The notes below the pieces were generated by a model that was given only the letters and a program-made list of their open reading frames with translations, had not been told where the DNA came from and made no database searches. DNA of 64,000 nt. Origin: Balaenoptera acutorostrata (Eukaryota; Chordata; Mammalia; Artiodactyla; Balaenopteridae). Below are positions 1 to 11,957 of the stretch, one piece after another (position 1 is the stretch's first letter; every line of letters begins with the position of its first letter). The stretch is taken from NCBI RefSeq assembly GCF_949987535.1, contig NC_080077.1, positions 33,383,389 through 33,447,388 of the forward strand. The letters are read 5' to 3'. Made by a program: the position numbers and the translations under genes.

Positions 1-20
1 ACACACACACACACACACAC
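1..20. repeat. (AC)n microsatellite, cut by window edge
   Basis: The window opens inside an uninterrupted AC dinucleotide run, so its true length is unknown. Confidence 0.95.
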
Positions 21-382
21 ATATGATTATAGTGGCTGGAAAGTTTGGAATCTGTAGAGCAATACAACAACCCGGAAATTCAGGGAAGACTTGGTGTTGC
101 AGTCTTGAGTCAGAAATCTTCAGTCTGGAAACTCAGACAGGATTCCTATGCTTCAGTCTTCACAGGCACAGTTACTGCTTCTTCGGGAAACCTCAGTTTT
201 TGTTCAGCTGATTGGATGAGGCCCACCGACATTTTGGAGAGTGATCTGCTTTACTCAAAGTTTACTGATTTATATATTAATCACATCTAAAAAAAAACCC
301 TTTGTAGCAAGATCTATTCTGGTGCTTGACAAAACAACTGGGCATCATAGCTTAGCCAGATTGACAAAGTAACCATCACATG
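21..382 (-). mobile_element. Old LTR-like medium-reiterated repeat
   Basis: The stretch has the recognisable pattern of a mammal-wide repeat: a 'ggctgg.aagt' start, then 'gattggatgaggcccacc', 'ctgctttactcaaagt', and an end near 'accatcaca'. I recognise the pattern from other mammalian genomes as LTR-like (MaLR/ERVL-type) but cannot give the family name from memory. Orientation is tentative. No ORF of interest. Confidence 0.5.
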
Positions 383-1930
383 GACGATTACGATGGAAGG
401 CCAGAAGTCCTCCCCCAATGTTCCCTGTTCTGTGTGTGACCCTGAATCAAGGAAGGGGCAAGCACTCCAAATGATAAAGAACAGATTTTCAACAATCCTA
501 ACAGGTTTAGGGCCTAGAAAGATTTGACTGGACTTGGAAAATTAAGAAATTTTATTTTTTTCTTATGTACAAGGGTCATGGAGCAAATCCACAATAGTTA
601 TACACGTATGATGGAACTGAAAGATCTTCAAGGTAATTTCCATCTGTAAACATCCCATGATTTCATGATGTTATGCTGCTCTGACAAGCCTGAGATATTC
701 TATTAGGTTGTTCTGCTTTCTGTAGCAGTATTTTCCAGTTATATTGGAATTACATATCCTATTTTCAAGAAAATAGTTGTTCATTTTTTCAGGTACAACC
801 ATTCTAAGTAGAGACTGGTGAAAGCCAATTCTTAAAATAATTTAAAATGTTATTGGCAGCTCTTTACTTAATATGAAGTAGATATATTCAATTTTGTCAG
901 AACGTGAAACCTGAAAACACTCCAGATTTCTCATAATAGTAAGAGGAAATTACTGCATATATCAATTAAAATTTTATTCATAAGATAATAAGCCTTCTCA
1001 TGAACAATCTCAGTAGGACCTTATTTATATCATGTGATGTGGTAATAATCCATTAATTCCCATTCTGTGGTAATAATCACCTTCATATTAATCTGCAAAG
1101 AGAAAGAGTTAAGCACAAACTTCTAACTCACAAAATTTATATCTGTAGTTTATGTTACAAGAAAACATAAATTACAACAAAAGCAACCACAAATATTTTT
1201 GCTAAGTCCAGCTTATCATCCACATAAGGCATATAAATAGCACAATCCCTGGCAAGACAAATAATATGTATTTACTTATGGTAAGATGTTGGTGAACAAA
1301 TGGATTCAGCTATTAGGTTCAAAGACCCGTGGTTATTATTTTGCTGGAACAAAATAGAAAAGGACAATTTTACCCTTCTGTGGAAAGAAACAATCTTGTT
1401 CTAGGAAACCAGTGGCTTGCCAATTCACAGTTCTCCTCAACTCTGACGTTAAATTTTAAAACAACAAACAAACAAGCCCTACACACCTACACACTCCACC
1501 GATCCACACACCCACACACAGAGTCTAACCAACATCTCTTTCCTTTGGAAAAGCACTAAAGGCCAGAAATGCTAATAAAGTTTACCACATAGTGGTATGA
1601 TCTGAGCTTCAGTTTATTACTCTAATAAGGGACACAACAGCAAAGGAAGGAGGGGTGAAACTATTCAAGCTGGTGCCCTAGAGTGGTAATGTAAGAAGTG
1701 ATGCTTATGTTAGTTGTGAGACAGGGTGACAATTCCTGCCATTGTCAACTAAAATCAGACTTCTTTCCACTTGCCTTTGTCTAAGCGATTGGAAGAACAG
1801 CATTAACAAGGGAAACCCCTTGTCTTAGTCTTGCCTCAGTCTGTATCTATCTGCACCTAATCCTCCTCCTAATCCTCTTGAATCCCTGTATTTTTGGTTT
1901 GTGTGTAAAATAATTTATTCAGGTCTCCAT
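383..1930. other. AT-rich DNA without recognisable feature
   Basis: I read both strands and found no coding potential, RNA gene or clear repeat. The ORF of 76 codons at 1329-1559 has no start context or familiar motif and ends in CA-rich DNA; it is treated as chance. Confidence 0.5.
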
Positions 1931-1939
1931 TTAACCGAT

Positions 1940-2045
1940 CTTTCTAGAATGCTTACTGTGATGGAGGCGATGCTATGTACTAGGGAAACAAACAGCACAT
2001 AGAGGGATACCCTCCTTTTTCTCACAAACAGTGACTTCAACAACA
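1940..2045 (-). mobile_element. Possible L2 3'-end remnant
   Basis: The order 'aatgcttactgtg...', 'gatgctatgtactagggaaacaaacag' resembles the reverse complement of the L2 3' end (next to its last few hundred bases). Strongly diverged. Confidence 0.3.
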
Positions 2046-2049
2046 GTAA

Positions 2050-2985
2050 CTCAGGTTTAACTACTGAAACAATAGAGGAAATGCAGAGTGACATGAGAGC
2101 CTAATTCATTCCTTATTTTGCTCATCAAGTTATTTACTTATTGAAACTATCCTCTTTAGTTCAGTGTAAACAAATTTAAAAGTAGAGACAGGCAAAAAAT
2201 GGTGGAAGAGTGCACATGTATACCTTCTTCCTCACTCCTAATCCCTTAAGGAAATGACAGAAAAGATTTCATTTGTTTGTTTCTCAAGAATAAATCTATA
2301 TCAGTGCTGGAAAATGAGAAAGGATGTCCAGAAAATTAAAGTTCTAGGAAGATAAATAGAAACAAAATGGAATCAGGTTGATGAAGAAACAAGGTTAGAG
2401 GAAACCTCAGGCTAAAACACGGGGAAGAGCATATTTTACAGTGTTGAAGGAATTTCAGTGATTTTTCCATGCTCAGAGTCAACACATTCTTGAAATAGCT
2501 AGGCTAGTTGGGCACCTTCTTTCTCTCTTCCTTCCCACTTATTCTGAGTGGCAGGGATTAGCAGTGTTTGTCCCTGGATAAAATCAGAAAAACCCTCTCT
2601 GGAGGATGCATAATCTGCCACAGGAGGACAAGCGTTCCTCAGAGAATTGCCTGCCTTGGAGAAGCCGAGCAGAGCTTGGGGGACTCCTCTGGAACATTAC
2701 CACAGATGCAAAGGGAAGAAAAAGGAAACGTGTCTAATGACGCTCATGGGACCCACCCTAAATTAAATCTCTCTTAATTTTGGTAACAGGAAGGGAGACC
2801 TCATCAGCCTCCCTAGCTTCTTCTTGCCTAGAATGAAACATGGCAGTTGGAATGCCCTGCCAACTTCACACAGAACAGAAGTCTCCTTTTTGGAGAAAGA
2901 CTTAGTTGGGGAAGTAAAGCAACGCAATTCAGAGGGGATCTTAGTCAGTTGCCTAGTTACTAGTCAACAAATCTTTGTCGTGTCT
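2050..2985. other. Unassigned non-coding DNA
   Basis: Nothing could be supported. The ORF at 2568-2777 (69 codons) shows no domain. There is no tRNA, no strong hairpin and no TSD-flanked insert that I can see. Confidence 0.5.
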
Positions 2986-2989
2986 GATT

Positions 2990-4690
2990 AAGACAAAAGT
3001 GAAAAGACAAAATTACCAACATAAGAAATGAGTAAGGATGACTTTTATATAGTAAATTTGAAAATCTAGGTGAAAGGTAAGGTTTTCTAGAAAATATAAA
3101 TGGTTATGTTTGACTGGAGAGGAAGTAGAAAACCTGGATAGACCAATAACCATAGAAGAGATTGGAAGGAGTCAAAGACCAATCTTAGAAAGGCACTAGT
3201 CACAGATGGTTTTACAGGTGAGTTTTTCCAATCCTACTATGGTCATTTTTCCCCATTTGTCTCTACATTTAATACAATTCCATTAAAAATTCCTACAGAA
3301 AGTTGGAAGAAAATTAGGAAAACATCCAAAAAGATTCCTTACATAATTTAACTGGAAGATATTTAACTTTATTTGTAATAGAAAATTTGAAAAAGGTAAA
3401 GTCGAAAAAAGAACAGACACATATCAAAACATAATGTAAAGTTATGGTAGGTGAAACAGTATAGCATTATCAAAATAATAGAAAGGGGTGAGTAGAAAAC
3501 AAGATCTGGGAACAGACCAATTAGGTATAAGAATTTAATTTATAGGAAAGATAGATTTTCAAATCACTGGGTAATTATGAATCAATTCCATAATTGATAG
3601 GACAATTGATTAATCATAATAGAGCTAGCTCTCAACATACAACATAGACATATACAAATAATTCTAGATTGTTTTAAAAGTTAAACCTTTAAAAATATAT
3701 CAATGTATTTATAAACCAGAGAATTTTTTTATAGTCCTGGTGTGGTAAAGAACTTCCAAAATAATGCACAATATCTAGAAACCATAAAGGAAAAGACTAA
3801 CAGTGTTGATTGCTTAAAAATTAAAACTTCATATGATAGATAAAGATGCCATGACTAAAGTTAAATCTGGGAGTTATCTGCAAAACGTATAATGACAGAT
3901 GAATAAATTGTTCCTACAAATTGATTTTTTAAAATAGGGTAAAACTCCAAGAGAAAAAAAAGAAATATAAATGACAAATGAACAAATAAAGAGATGCACA
4001 TGCTCACTAATGAGGAGGGAAACACAAATTACAACAAGAATTTTTTTTTTTACTCTTCACATTGGCAAAAATTAAAAAGGATTGTTGATATCCAGGGTTG
4101 GCAAGGTTGTGTGGAAACAAACATTGCATGTGGAATGGAGTTAAATTATTGCAGCTTTTTCTGAAGGACTCTTTTGTAATATTTTTGTTTCTTTAATATA
4201 GAAAAAATATCCTCACATGAGCATGAAGAAATATATACAGATATATTCATCACAATATTTTTTAATAGTGAAAAGACTGCAAATAAAAATTTACCAATAG
4301 TTCAATTATGATACATCTATAATGTGGAATGCTACACAGAACTTGATAAGTCTGTATGTAGTGATGTGGAACTATTTGTAATGTATATCTGTAAATTGAA
4401 AAAGGTAAAGTTCTGTTTAATCCTTACACTTTGATCCCAATTATGTTAAAAGAAAAAAATCCCAACCTATACATTTTTGTATGAATGTATATATGTACAT
4501 AGAAAAAAAATCCAGAAAGATACGTAACACATTGTTAATGGTAATTTTGAGAAAGCAAGTTGGATTGTGGTAGCAGGAGGGTGTTGAAAGAGTATTCTAT
4601 TTTTTTTTCACTGTGCAAATATATTTTTAAATAATGTTTTGTTAGGTAACATATTTTTAAATAATGAATATACATTTATGCATTAATTCA
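2990..4690 (+). mobile_element. Ancient L1M remnant (ORF2 to 3' UTR)
   Basis: Diverged L1 sequence in sense orientation. Near 3115-3240 the order 'agaaaacctggatagaccaataacc...ggttttacaggtgag' corresponds to the L1 ORF2 region between endonuclease and RT. Around 4040-4400 'cttcacattggcaaaaatt', 'acaatattttttaatagtg' and 'aatgtggaatgctacac' correspond to the ORF2 C-terminus. The reading frame is lost throughout. It appears internally deleted, since most of the RT core is absent. Confidence 0.7.
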
Positions 4691-5129
4691 ATTTGTAAAG
4701 CAATATATATAACCATGATACTAGTAAAATAAAAAAAAATAATTCAGGAGTTGTGTGAAACAGAACTTTGACTTTTTCATCCATATGACCTGTATTACTA
4801 GAATTTTTTTACAATAAAAATGCATTCATGTATTACTTGTATACTTTTAAAACTTAACTCATTAAAATATATAACCTTAATATATCAATACAAGATATAT
4901 AGTTAAGTGACAGAACAAAAACAAACTGCAGAATAATACTTAACAGTAAGATTTCCCCAAAGGAAAAGTTCTGGAAGTTTACACACCAGATACAAGGAAA
5001 ATGTATTTGTGTACTATTATCATAATTCTCAAAAAAGAAAAAAAAATAGTAAAAAGAAAATCATACTTTGTACAAATTCAGAACCTATTGCTTAGCTACC
5101 TGGTTGCAGTGGGCAAAATTATAAGCATC
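4691..5129. other. AT-rich DNA, nothing recognised
   Basis: A and T runs with no ORF, RNA gene or repeat that I can assign; it may be the decayed tail of the preceding L1M. Confidence 0.4.
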
Positions 5130-5850
5130 GTCTAGCCCCTGCCCCAGTAATCAGAGGGGATTCAGAGGTTTTTCCAAGTTGACTCTGTACCCTGGTCACA
5201 GCTGATGGGCACAGAATTTGGGACCTGAGTCAAGCTGAGACAATTACCTGGTGTTTCAGTCAGTTTGGCCTGTTATAACAAAATATCATAGGGTAGGAGG
5301 CTTAAACAACAAACATTTATTTCCCTCAGTTTTGGAGGCTGAGAAGTCCAAGATCAAGGCGCCAGCAGATCCCATGTCTGGTGAGAGTCTGCTTCCTGGT
5401 TTGCAAATGGCCGTCTTCTCATTGTATCCTCTCAAGGCTGAGAGCAGAGAGGCAAGCTCCCTGGTGTCTCTTCATATAAGGGCACTAATGCCATATGAGG
5501 GCTCCACCCTCATGACCTATTCACCTCCCAAAGGCCCCATCTCCAAATACTATCACATTGGGGATTAGAGTTTTGACTTATGAATTTTGGGGGGACACAA
5601 ACATTCAGTCTCTAGCACCTAATGAATGGGAGAGAGAATCCATTTCTCCATGTGGCTGAACCTGTGTGTATTTTCCTGTGGGTCTTGGAGCTGCAGGTAT
5701 CATCCATCTTCTCTCACCCTGTGGACTGTGGAGCAGAGGTTGCTCAGCGGAGAAAGAAGCACGAATCAGGTGGCAGGGAGATGCTGAAATGAGACTTCTG
5801 GGAAAGAAGAGGACTTCCTACATTTCCACAAATCTTCGCAATTCTGGTTT
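5130..5850 (+). mobile_element. Old LTR-like repeat, split by a younger LTR
   Basis: The left part (about 5130-5251) ends with 'gggacctgagtcaagctgag' and the right part (about 5618-5850) contains 'ttggagctgcaggtatcatcc' and 'ctcaccctgtggactgtgg'. Together they follow one known mammalian repeat pattern, interrupted by the LTR at 5252-5617. Family name not recalled. Confidence 0.45.
5252..5617 (-). mobile_element. MaLR-type (MLT1/MST-like) solo LTR
   Basis: It reads TG...CA with the MaLR signature in reverse complement: 'ggcctgttataacaaaat', 'tttggaggctgagaagtcc', 'tgacctattcacctcccaaa' and 'ttttggggggacacaaaca'. Length 366 bp is normal for a MaLR LTR. Flanks share only 'cct' of a likely 5-bp TSD, as expected for an old insertion. 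No internal ERVL sequence lies beside it, so it is a solo LTR. Confidence 0.8.
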
Positions 5851-6555
5851 CCAAAGTTCTTGGTCCTCAACTGCATTTCTCCTCTTGGGTTGAGGTCTTC
5901 GCTAACTTATTGTAAATTTCTCTTCCTCGCTGCTGTTTGCAATCAGAGGAAGGTAATGTCATCATTTCCCTGTCTGACCATTTACGTTCCAGTAAATTGG
6001 GTTTGTCAGATTTTCCGGTCCCTATGCTGTATCTATCCTATATAGATATAATCTGCTATTTGACACTATTTCAAAGTCGAAATAATGGAATCAGAGATAT
6101 ATTTAAAATGAAAAATGTCCATGTGCAGGGCATTTTCTGGCTATCATTTTCTTCCTTGTGTGCCAAAGTAGTAAACAATATTTAAAATTTTACACTATAG
6201 TCTTCCTGGGAGATTACTATAAATGCTGAAATATAAGGCAATGTCCCCCACTAAGTTCTCTTTCAGAAGTTAGCTGTTTTATGATTGAGTTTCTACAAGA
6301 GTTCTCAGTTACTCTATTCTAGACACACACACAAAAAACGTGTTTGGTGAAGGCGAATTAGTCTGAAACATTGATCAATCAATTTTGGATGCTTATAGAA
6401 ATCACCTGATAAAATCAGTAAAAAAGGACATAAAGAAATTTAACACTCTTTTAGTCATTATTTTCTGAGCAGGGGGTGGAGTATGACTTCACAGTTGCAA
6501 GTTTTAGGTTAATGTGGACAAGACTTAAAAAAAAATAACTTAAACAGGAAGTATG
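5851..6555. other. Unassigned non-coding DNA
   Basis: The ORFs at 5860-6045 and 5937-6185 overlap in different frames and have no recognisable motif. No RNA gene was found. Confidence 0.45.
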
Positions 6556-6559
6556 TGAT

Positions 6560-6840
6560 TACATTGTGGATGCCATCGCAAACCTATTACTTACCTAAAA
6601 CAAATTGAAAAACTAATTAATGACATGGGAAAAAATAAAGGATACAAAATTAAATTTATAATCTGATACAAAATTTTAAAAACATTTAAAAATAAAACAT
6701 ACAAGAAAGATTGCAAACAAATATTAGTCTGCAAACAAATATTAATCTGAAATTAATTCTTCTTTAGATTTTTTCAATTTATTTACAGAAAGCATGTATT
6801 ACTTTTGTAATCAGCAATTAATTATAAAGCATTAACATAA
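6560..6840 (+). mobile_element. Possible L1M 3'-end remnant
   Basis: The end 'aaagcatgtattacttttgt' followed by 'aatcag' matches the usual terminus of L1M 3' UTRs. The rest is too diverged to place. Confidence 0.35.
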
Positions 6841-7039
6841 ACTTCTTGAAAATATGATTCTAAGGGAGATTTCTGTGTACCTGATGGGATTAATGTATAA
6901 CTTTCATACAGTTACAAACATGCTTTTATTTATGAATTTGAATTAAATATTGAAAGTTATCTGCTTTATCTTGTTAGATATCTCCTGTTACCATGGGAAC
7001 ATTCAGGTTAATAGCAATATTACAGAAAAATAATCTGTC

Positions 7040-7062
7040 CTAAAAATAATAATAATAATAAT
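7040..7062. repeat. (AAT)n microsatellite
   Basis: Six or so AAT/ATA units, 'aataataataataataatc'. Confidence 0.8.
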
Positions 7063-7099
7063 CATCTGTACTTAATCCACATGTTAAGCTTCATTTTTT

Positions 7100-7447
7100 T
7101 TTTTATAGATATTTATTTTTTTTTATTTATTAATTTGGTTGCACCGGGTCTTATTTTTTTTTTTTTTTTTTTATATTTATTTTTGGCTGTGTCGGGTCTT
7201 CGTTTCTGTGCGAGGGCTTTCTCCAGTTGCGGCAAGCGGGGGCCACTCATCATCGCGGTGCGCGGGCCCCTTCACCATCGTGGCCTCTCCCGTTGCGGAG
7301 CACAGGCTCCAGACGCGCAGGCTCAGTAGCTGTGGCTCACGGGCCCAGTTGCTCCGCGGCATGTGGGATCCTCCCAGACCAGGGCTCGAACCCGTGTCCC
7401 CTGCATTAGCAGGCAGATTCTCAACCACTGCGCCACGAGGGAAGCCC
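7100..7447 (-). mobile_element. Compound CHR-type SINE with a second SINE tail
   Basis: Read on the minus strand from 7447: a complete tRNA-derived head and body of a young CHR-type SINE, a first A run (T at 7154-7172), about 49 bp (7105-7153) that match the 3' end of a different SINE copy ('taagacccggtgcaaccaaa' and an AT-rich tail), and then a second A run. The whole is bounded by one perfect 15-bp TSD, taagcttcatttttt, at 7085-7099 and 7448-7462. Both parts therefore probably arrived in a single event. Short ORFs over this interval are translations of the SINE. Confidence 0.9.
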
Positions 7448-7464
7448 TAAGCTTCATTTTTTAA

Positions 7465-8050
7465 GAAGATTGACATATAGTATTTAAAATGTTTCAGCAT
7501 ACTTTGCAATTCTATACAACACAAAGTATTATTATTAAAATTGAGTCATCACTGGTATTTTCAGATGTTATGGCATACTAAGTGAATGATTAATAACTTA
7601 ATTGGTCAGCAACTTGTTTGTATTTGTATGTCTAATGTAATTGTATTTTTCAAAATAAACCAAGTAGTTTATCTGTATTTAATTCAGATTAAGGTGATTT
7701 CAAAAATAAATAGAAAAAACTAATTTCTTTCTGAATTACTTATTTCATATTAAAGTGGTTTAAAAATTAAGTAAAACAAATTTGAGGGGAAACCATATAG
7801 GGTTAAAATCAAACCAGATTTTTGAAATTGGTTTAGGGATCAGATATATTTTGTTGTTGTCACTTAGAGGAAGGAAAAAAAAAAGACTGAATCATGTGCT
7901 AGATCAACTGTGTCGTCTCCAAAATGACGGGGACAATGTGGTGAAGCACACAGTAGGTGCTCAATAGAGGCTGGGTGGTGAGCAACCTGAAATGTCTATA
8001 GGTTGCTGTGATCATCCATTCAGTTTCTCATGACTGTGTCTATGTTCATA
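7465..8050. other. AT-rich DNA; short MIR/L2-like hint at its end
   Basis: Nothing coding. Around 7945-7970 'cacacagtaggtgctcaata' recalls the 3' end shared by MIR/L2, but is too short to call. Confidence 0.4.
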
Positions 8051-8054
8051 GTGG

Positions 8055-8235
8055 CCCTTCAGCCTGGAATACATTCTCCCCCCTTCCTGCCCCTCCTCCA
8101 AGTTACCCCCATCTCTCCAGTCCTCTAGATCACTCCTTTATCCTCCAGGAGGTCCTCTCCCTTTGAAGGTCCCTTCTTCTAAAACCCTATGCTTACCTTT
8201 TCCCTGATACTTAGATCGTGTGATACTTTTAATAC
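8055..8235 (+). mobile_element. L2 remnant (sense)
   Basis: 'cttcagcctggaatacattc' followed by 'ccaggaggtcctctccc' and a late 'cctatgcttaccttttccc' follow the order of the L2 3' portion (consensus 'gcctggaacgctcttccc...'). Diverged. Confidence 0.55.
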
Positions 8236-8239
8236 AGCT

Positions 8240-9695
8240 ATTTCAACCCCCCCAAGGGACAGTGGGCACAGAGGAGAACACAGTATAAGATCTTGGTCCC
8301 ATTACGCCTGGGAGTGTCAAGAGAGCATCTCCTATGTGCTCCAGGTATCTGACCTTTCAATGGGGCTGTCTTGACAGTCATTCTGATGCAGCCGTTTTGA
8401 GGCAGCCACTAGGATGCAGCGGTTTTGACTTCAGTCTTTGAAACAGTCCCTTGGGTGCAATGTGTTCCAAGGCAGGGACATTATGATGAGACATTTAGAT
8501 GAAGCCTTATCTCAGATTTTTCTTTTTAACAATCTGTATTACTAGGTAATGATAAAAATAAGCCACTTCACGCTATCCTTGGGAAAACTCATCCCATTTC
8601 CCCCTCTACCATAGGGCATAGTCTGTGATGGAGGGAGGCCAGAGATGAAAGGGGAACTGGGCTGGGACCGCTGGCGGAAGCACGGTCACACAGTCTTGCT
8701 TCCTGCACTCGCTCATCTCAGAAAAGACCATCAATCATTCCAAGCAATGCGTCTGCTCATCTCTGAGAATTCCCTTGCATCTTGAATGAGCTGCATAAAA
8801 TGTTCTCATCTCTCCCTTAAAGTTAAAGACATCAGGGAGAAGAATATTTGGTCCACATATATGATCCTCGTTCTTTGGACTGGACAGCACAATAATGCTC
8901 AGTTTCTGACATTCCTCTCAGTAATACTAATAAAGCATAATTGCTATTGTAACAATTTATTATTAATCATAAATTTGCATTATTATTTCCTTAGAAGTTA
9001 ATGCAATTCTATCATATTATAGGGAAAAATTTTTTTCATTTATAAAAGTAATACAAACCTGTAAACATTCAAATTATACTCAATGAAGTGGAAAATGTAA
9101 ATCTCTTATAATCTTGGTGGGCCTCAGGAGCAGAGTAAGGTTTAGGGATGTTATATGCACTGCTTGGGAAAGCAAACAACAAACAACAAGACCATGATTT
9201 CACAGCTGTCCTAGGGCCAACCAAAAGTGTCCTCTGAATCAAAGCAACCTTTAAGCTGTATCAACATATCCAGCTTCATGAACAGTTCCCATGAAGATTC
9301 TAGGCTCTCCTCTTGCTTCACTCCGCCCGTCCCCCTATACCTCTGCCCTTTGTCATTGCCCTTGGCTTCTGAAGTTACCAGGGTATGTCTCACCTTAGGG
9401 TGGCTGGTGTCCCAGATGAGAACAATGGTGTCAATGTTGAGATGCTACCTTTCAGGGCTCCCGACTCCACCAGTCTCAAGGAGCATTGCTGGGTTCCCTC
9501 TCCCAGACACTAGGTCACCTTTGGCCACTCAAAGGACCTAAGAAGCACTGTGTGTGCTCCCCATTCCCTCCTTCTTCACTGTTTCTACTTGTCTCATGGA
9601 GCCCTTTGGAAAAACAGCTTCTTCGGCTTCTGGCTGCTGTTCCTCTCTCCTTAAGACTCCAGAAAGAGTGCAGATAATCATTACAGAGAGAGGGG
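8240..9695. other. Mostly unassigned DNA
   Basis: No gene supported. At 8379-8428 the word 'atgcagc(c/g)gttttga' occurs twice about 31 bp apart, a weak local duplication. ORFs at 9211-9393 (minus) and 9227-9541 (plus) overlap antisense to one another and show no motif. Confidence 0.45.
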
Positions 9696-9699
9696 GGCT

Positions 9700-9965
9700 C
9701 TGGAGCATACTGCCTGGGCTTACATCCTGGCTATGACACTTGGGGCTGTGTGATCTTAGTTAAGTTCATTAATCTCTCTGTGCTTCTGCTTCCTCGTCTG
9801 CAAGATGGAAATAGGAGTTACAGCGCCTACTCCAACCACAGAGTCTGTCTCAGTGTGCTAGTTGTTGGGATGGGCTCTTGTGAAAAATAAACCAATTAAG
9901 ACCACACATATTCCCTAGAACAGTGTCCAGATGTGGGCAAACACTTAATAAATGTTAATTGTTAT
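9700..9965 (+). mobile_element. MIR SINE (sense), nearly complete
   Basis: In order: 'ctgcctgggcttacatcctgg', a 'gctgtgtgatcttagttaag' core, 'cttcctcgtctgcaagatgg', and the tail 'acacttaataaatgttaatt'. This is the standard MIR layout. Ancient tRNA-derived element, no coding capacity. Confidence 0.8.
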
Positions 9966-9969
9966 TTTA

Positions 9970-11100
9970 AAAGGAAAAAAAGAAAAAAGCTAGTGGCCAG
10001 GGACAAGACTCCAGGTTGTCCCAGTTCTCACCTATCAAATTTGCTGTGCACCAGCACACAACACGTGGTCCCAACAGACTACCTTATATAACGAGACATC
10101 AGCCTGGATCCAGGTTTTATGTTTTCCTCTCCTCAACCAGGGCCATCCTGCTACATTATTCAGTTTCTTTTTATACCTCCCCTGCTAATCACCGAAAGTG
10201 CAATCTACATTTCCCATCCATGTTTCCCCAGCACCGCGGCGGCAATGGACACACAGCAGTGCTGATAAGTGGATGAATGAATGGGTGGATGGATGGTGGT
10301 GGTGGTGTTTATATTGAAGCCACGAGTGCTGCCTCAAATACCTTCATCCAAGACTGCTCGGTTCCTGAAGTATATTTAAATGAATTTCATTTTATGAAAA
10401 TTGTACTGAATCTAGAGTAGAATTAAAATAAAACATACAAGAGAACCTTCTTTTAAATGAGAAACTGGAAGGAAGAATATAAGGAAGATAAAGAATAAAA
10501 ATGCACATGCTTTCCCCAGAAAGACTGAACACCGAATGAACACTTTTTCTTCTTTAGGGTTTTGTTTCAACGTCATTATCCCACCATTTAGAGGATATGA
10601 TGACTTATGGTCTTAAAATGAAACAGTATATCACTTAAGTCTTATTTTCATGAAGATATTTTCTTCTAATTAAATTCAATACCATCCAGTAGAAGAATAG
10701 CTTATTCAACGATAACGATACATAGAGACGCTTTTCCATGTAACAGAGAGCTCAAATAAAGGGTTCATGTTTTTACTGTGAATCAAGGAAAAACACACTC
10801 TGGTTTTATAGGCTTTCTAGGCAAGCACCTTCTCTTAAATGAACAGTTTGGGCCTTATTTCACCAAGTGGAAAAGAGGCCTAAACCTGATTAGTTTACCA
10901 TGGCTCATGATGAAACATAATCAGAGGGATGAAAATGGTTTTCAGTGAAAAGATAGCGACCACCATTCTTTTAATTAGCGGCACTGAAGCCCTCCCAAAC
11001 AAAGCAGGCAAATTAAATAAATAAATAAATGAAATGAAAAAGAAAAAAAACCCTTAGACACACTTAAATTATTGATGGTAGGCCTCACCATGTTCTAGGA
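9970..11100. other. Unassigned non-coding DNA
   Basis: Contains a short GGAT/GGT-rich tract at about 10275-10308 and an (AAAT)n tract at about 11014-11030. The ORF at 10016-10276 (86 codons) has no recognisable domain and is treated as chance. Confidence 0.45.
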
Positions 11101-11109
11101 GTCTCTGTA

Positions 11110-11240
11110 ATTTATTCAGCCAATGTTTAGGAAACCCGTGGATTGTGTCAAGCACAAGCTAAGCCCTGGAAATGTAAAGATGATGGGGAGAACACATAGC
11201 TGCTACTTTCAAGCGAATCACAGTCTAATAATTTTGGCAC
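11110..11240 (-). mobile_element. L2 3'-end remnant (antisense)
   Basis: 'caatgtttaggaaacccgtg', 'ctaagccctggaaatgtaaa' and 'tcacagtctaataattt' follow the reverse complement of the L2 3' end. Confidence 0.5.
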
Positions 11241-11642
11241 ATTTCTTCTAGAAATGTGATCCAATAAGAAACCTAAAGGGAAACACCTGTATGCGTATAT
11301 ACACATAGCTCTGTTTATTCACTACGGAAACATATCTGTTGGCTGCTGATTTAGTCAAAAGTAACGTAGTGAGAAAAATTGCATACGTAATTTATAATTT
11401 TTCTCCAGAAAGCTTCTATCCTGAATTCGTATCTGAGAGTGACAAACTCTACAGATAGTGATGGAGTAGTGTTAACAGTAGCAATCATCTAAAACAATAG
11501 TTAGCCAAGAAGAAACAAGTCTTGTTATCCAAACTCATCCTTAAATTTTCAAAGCTTTTTAAAAAATCATCTCAATTTTAAGATGATTAAGACATGGAGA
11601 AGGAACTATTTATGTAAAAACATACAGAGGAACGATTCAAAG

Positions 11643-11875
11643 ATTCAAAGATCGGGATTGACATATATACACTACTGATACTATGTATAAAATAGATAAC
11701 TAATGAGAACCTACTGTATAGCACAGGGAACTCTACTCAATGCTCTGTGGTGACCTAAATGAGAAGGAAATCCAAAAAAATGGGATATATGTATAAGTGT
11801 AGCTGATTCACTTTGCTGTACAGTGTAAACTAACACAATATTGTAAAGCAACTATACTCCAATTTAAAAAAACAG
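11643..11875 (+). mobile_element. 5'-truncated L1 tail with ~81-bp TSD
   Basis: Only the last ~230 bp of a cetartiodactyl L1: 'actgtatagcacagggaact', 'gctgattcactttgctgtac', 'ctatactccaattt' and a short A-rich tail. The direct flanks 11561-11642 and 11877-11957 are the same ~81-bp sequence, differing at one indel and two substitutions by my reading. This is far longer than the usual 7-20 bp L1 TSD. Confidence 0.9.
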
Positions 11876-11957
11876 AAAAAAATCATCTCAATTTTAAGAT
11901 GATTAAGACATGGAGAGGAACTATTTATGTAAAAACATATAGAGGAAAGATTCAAAG

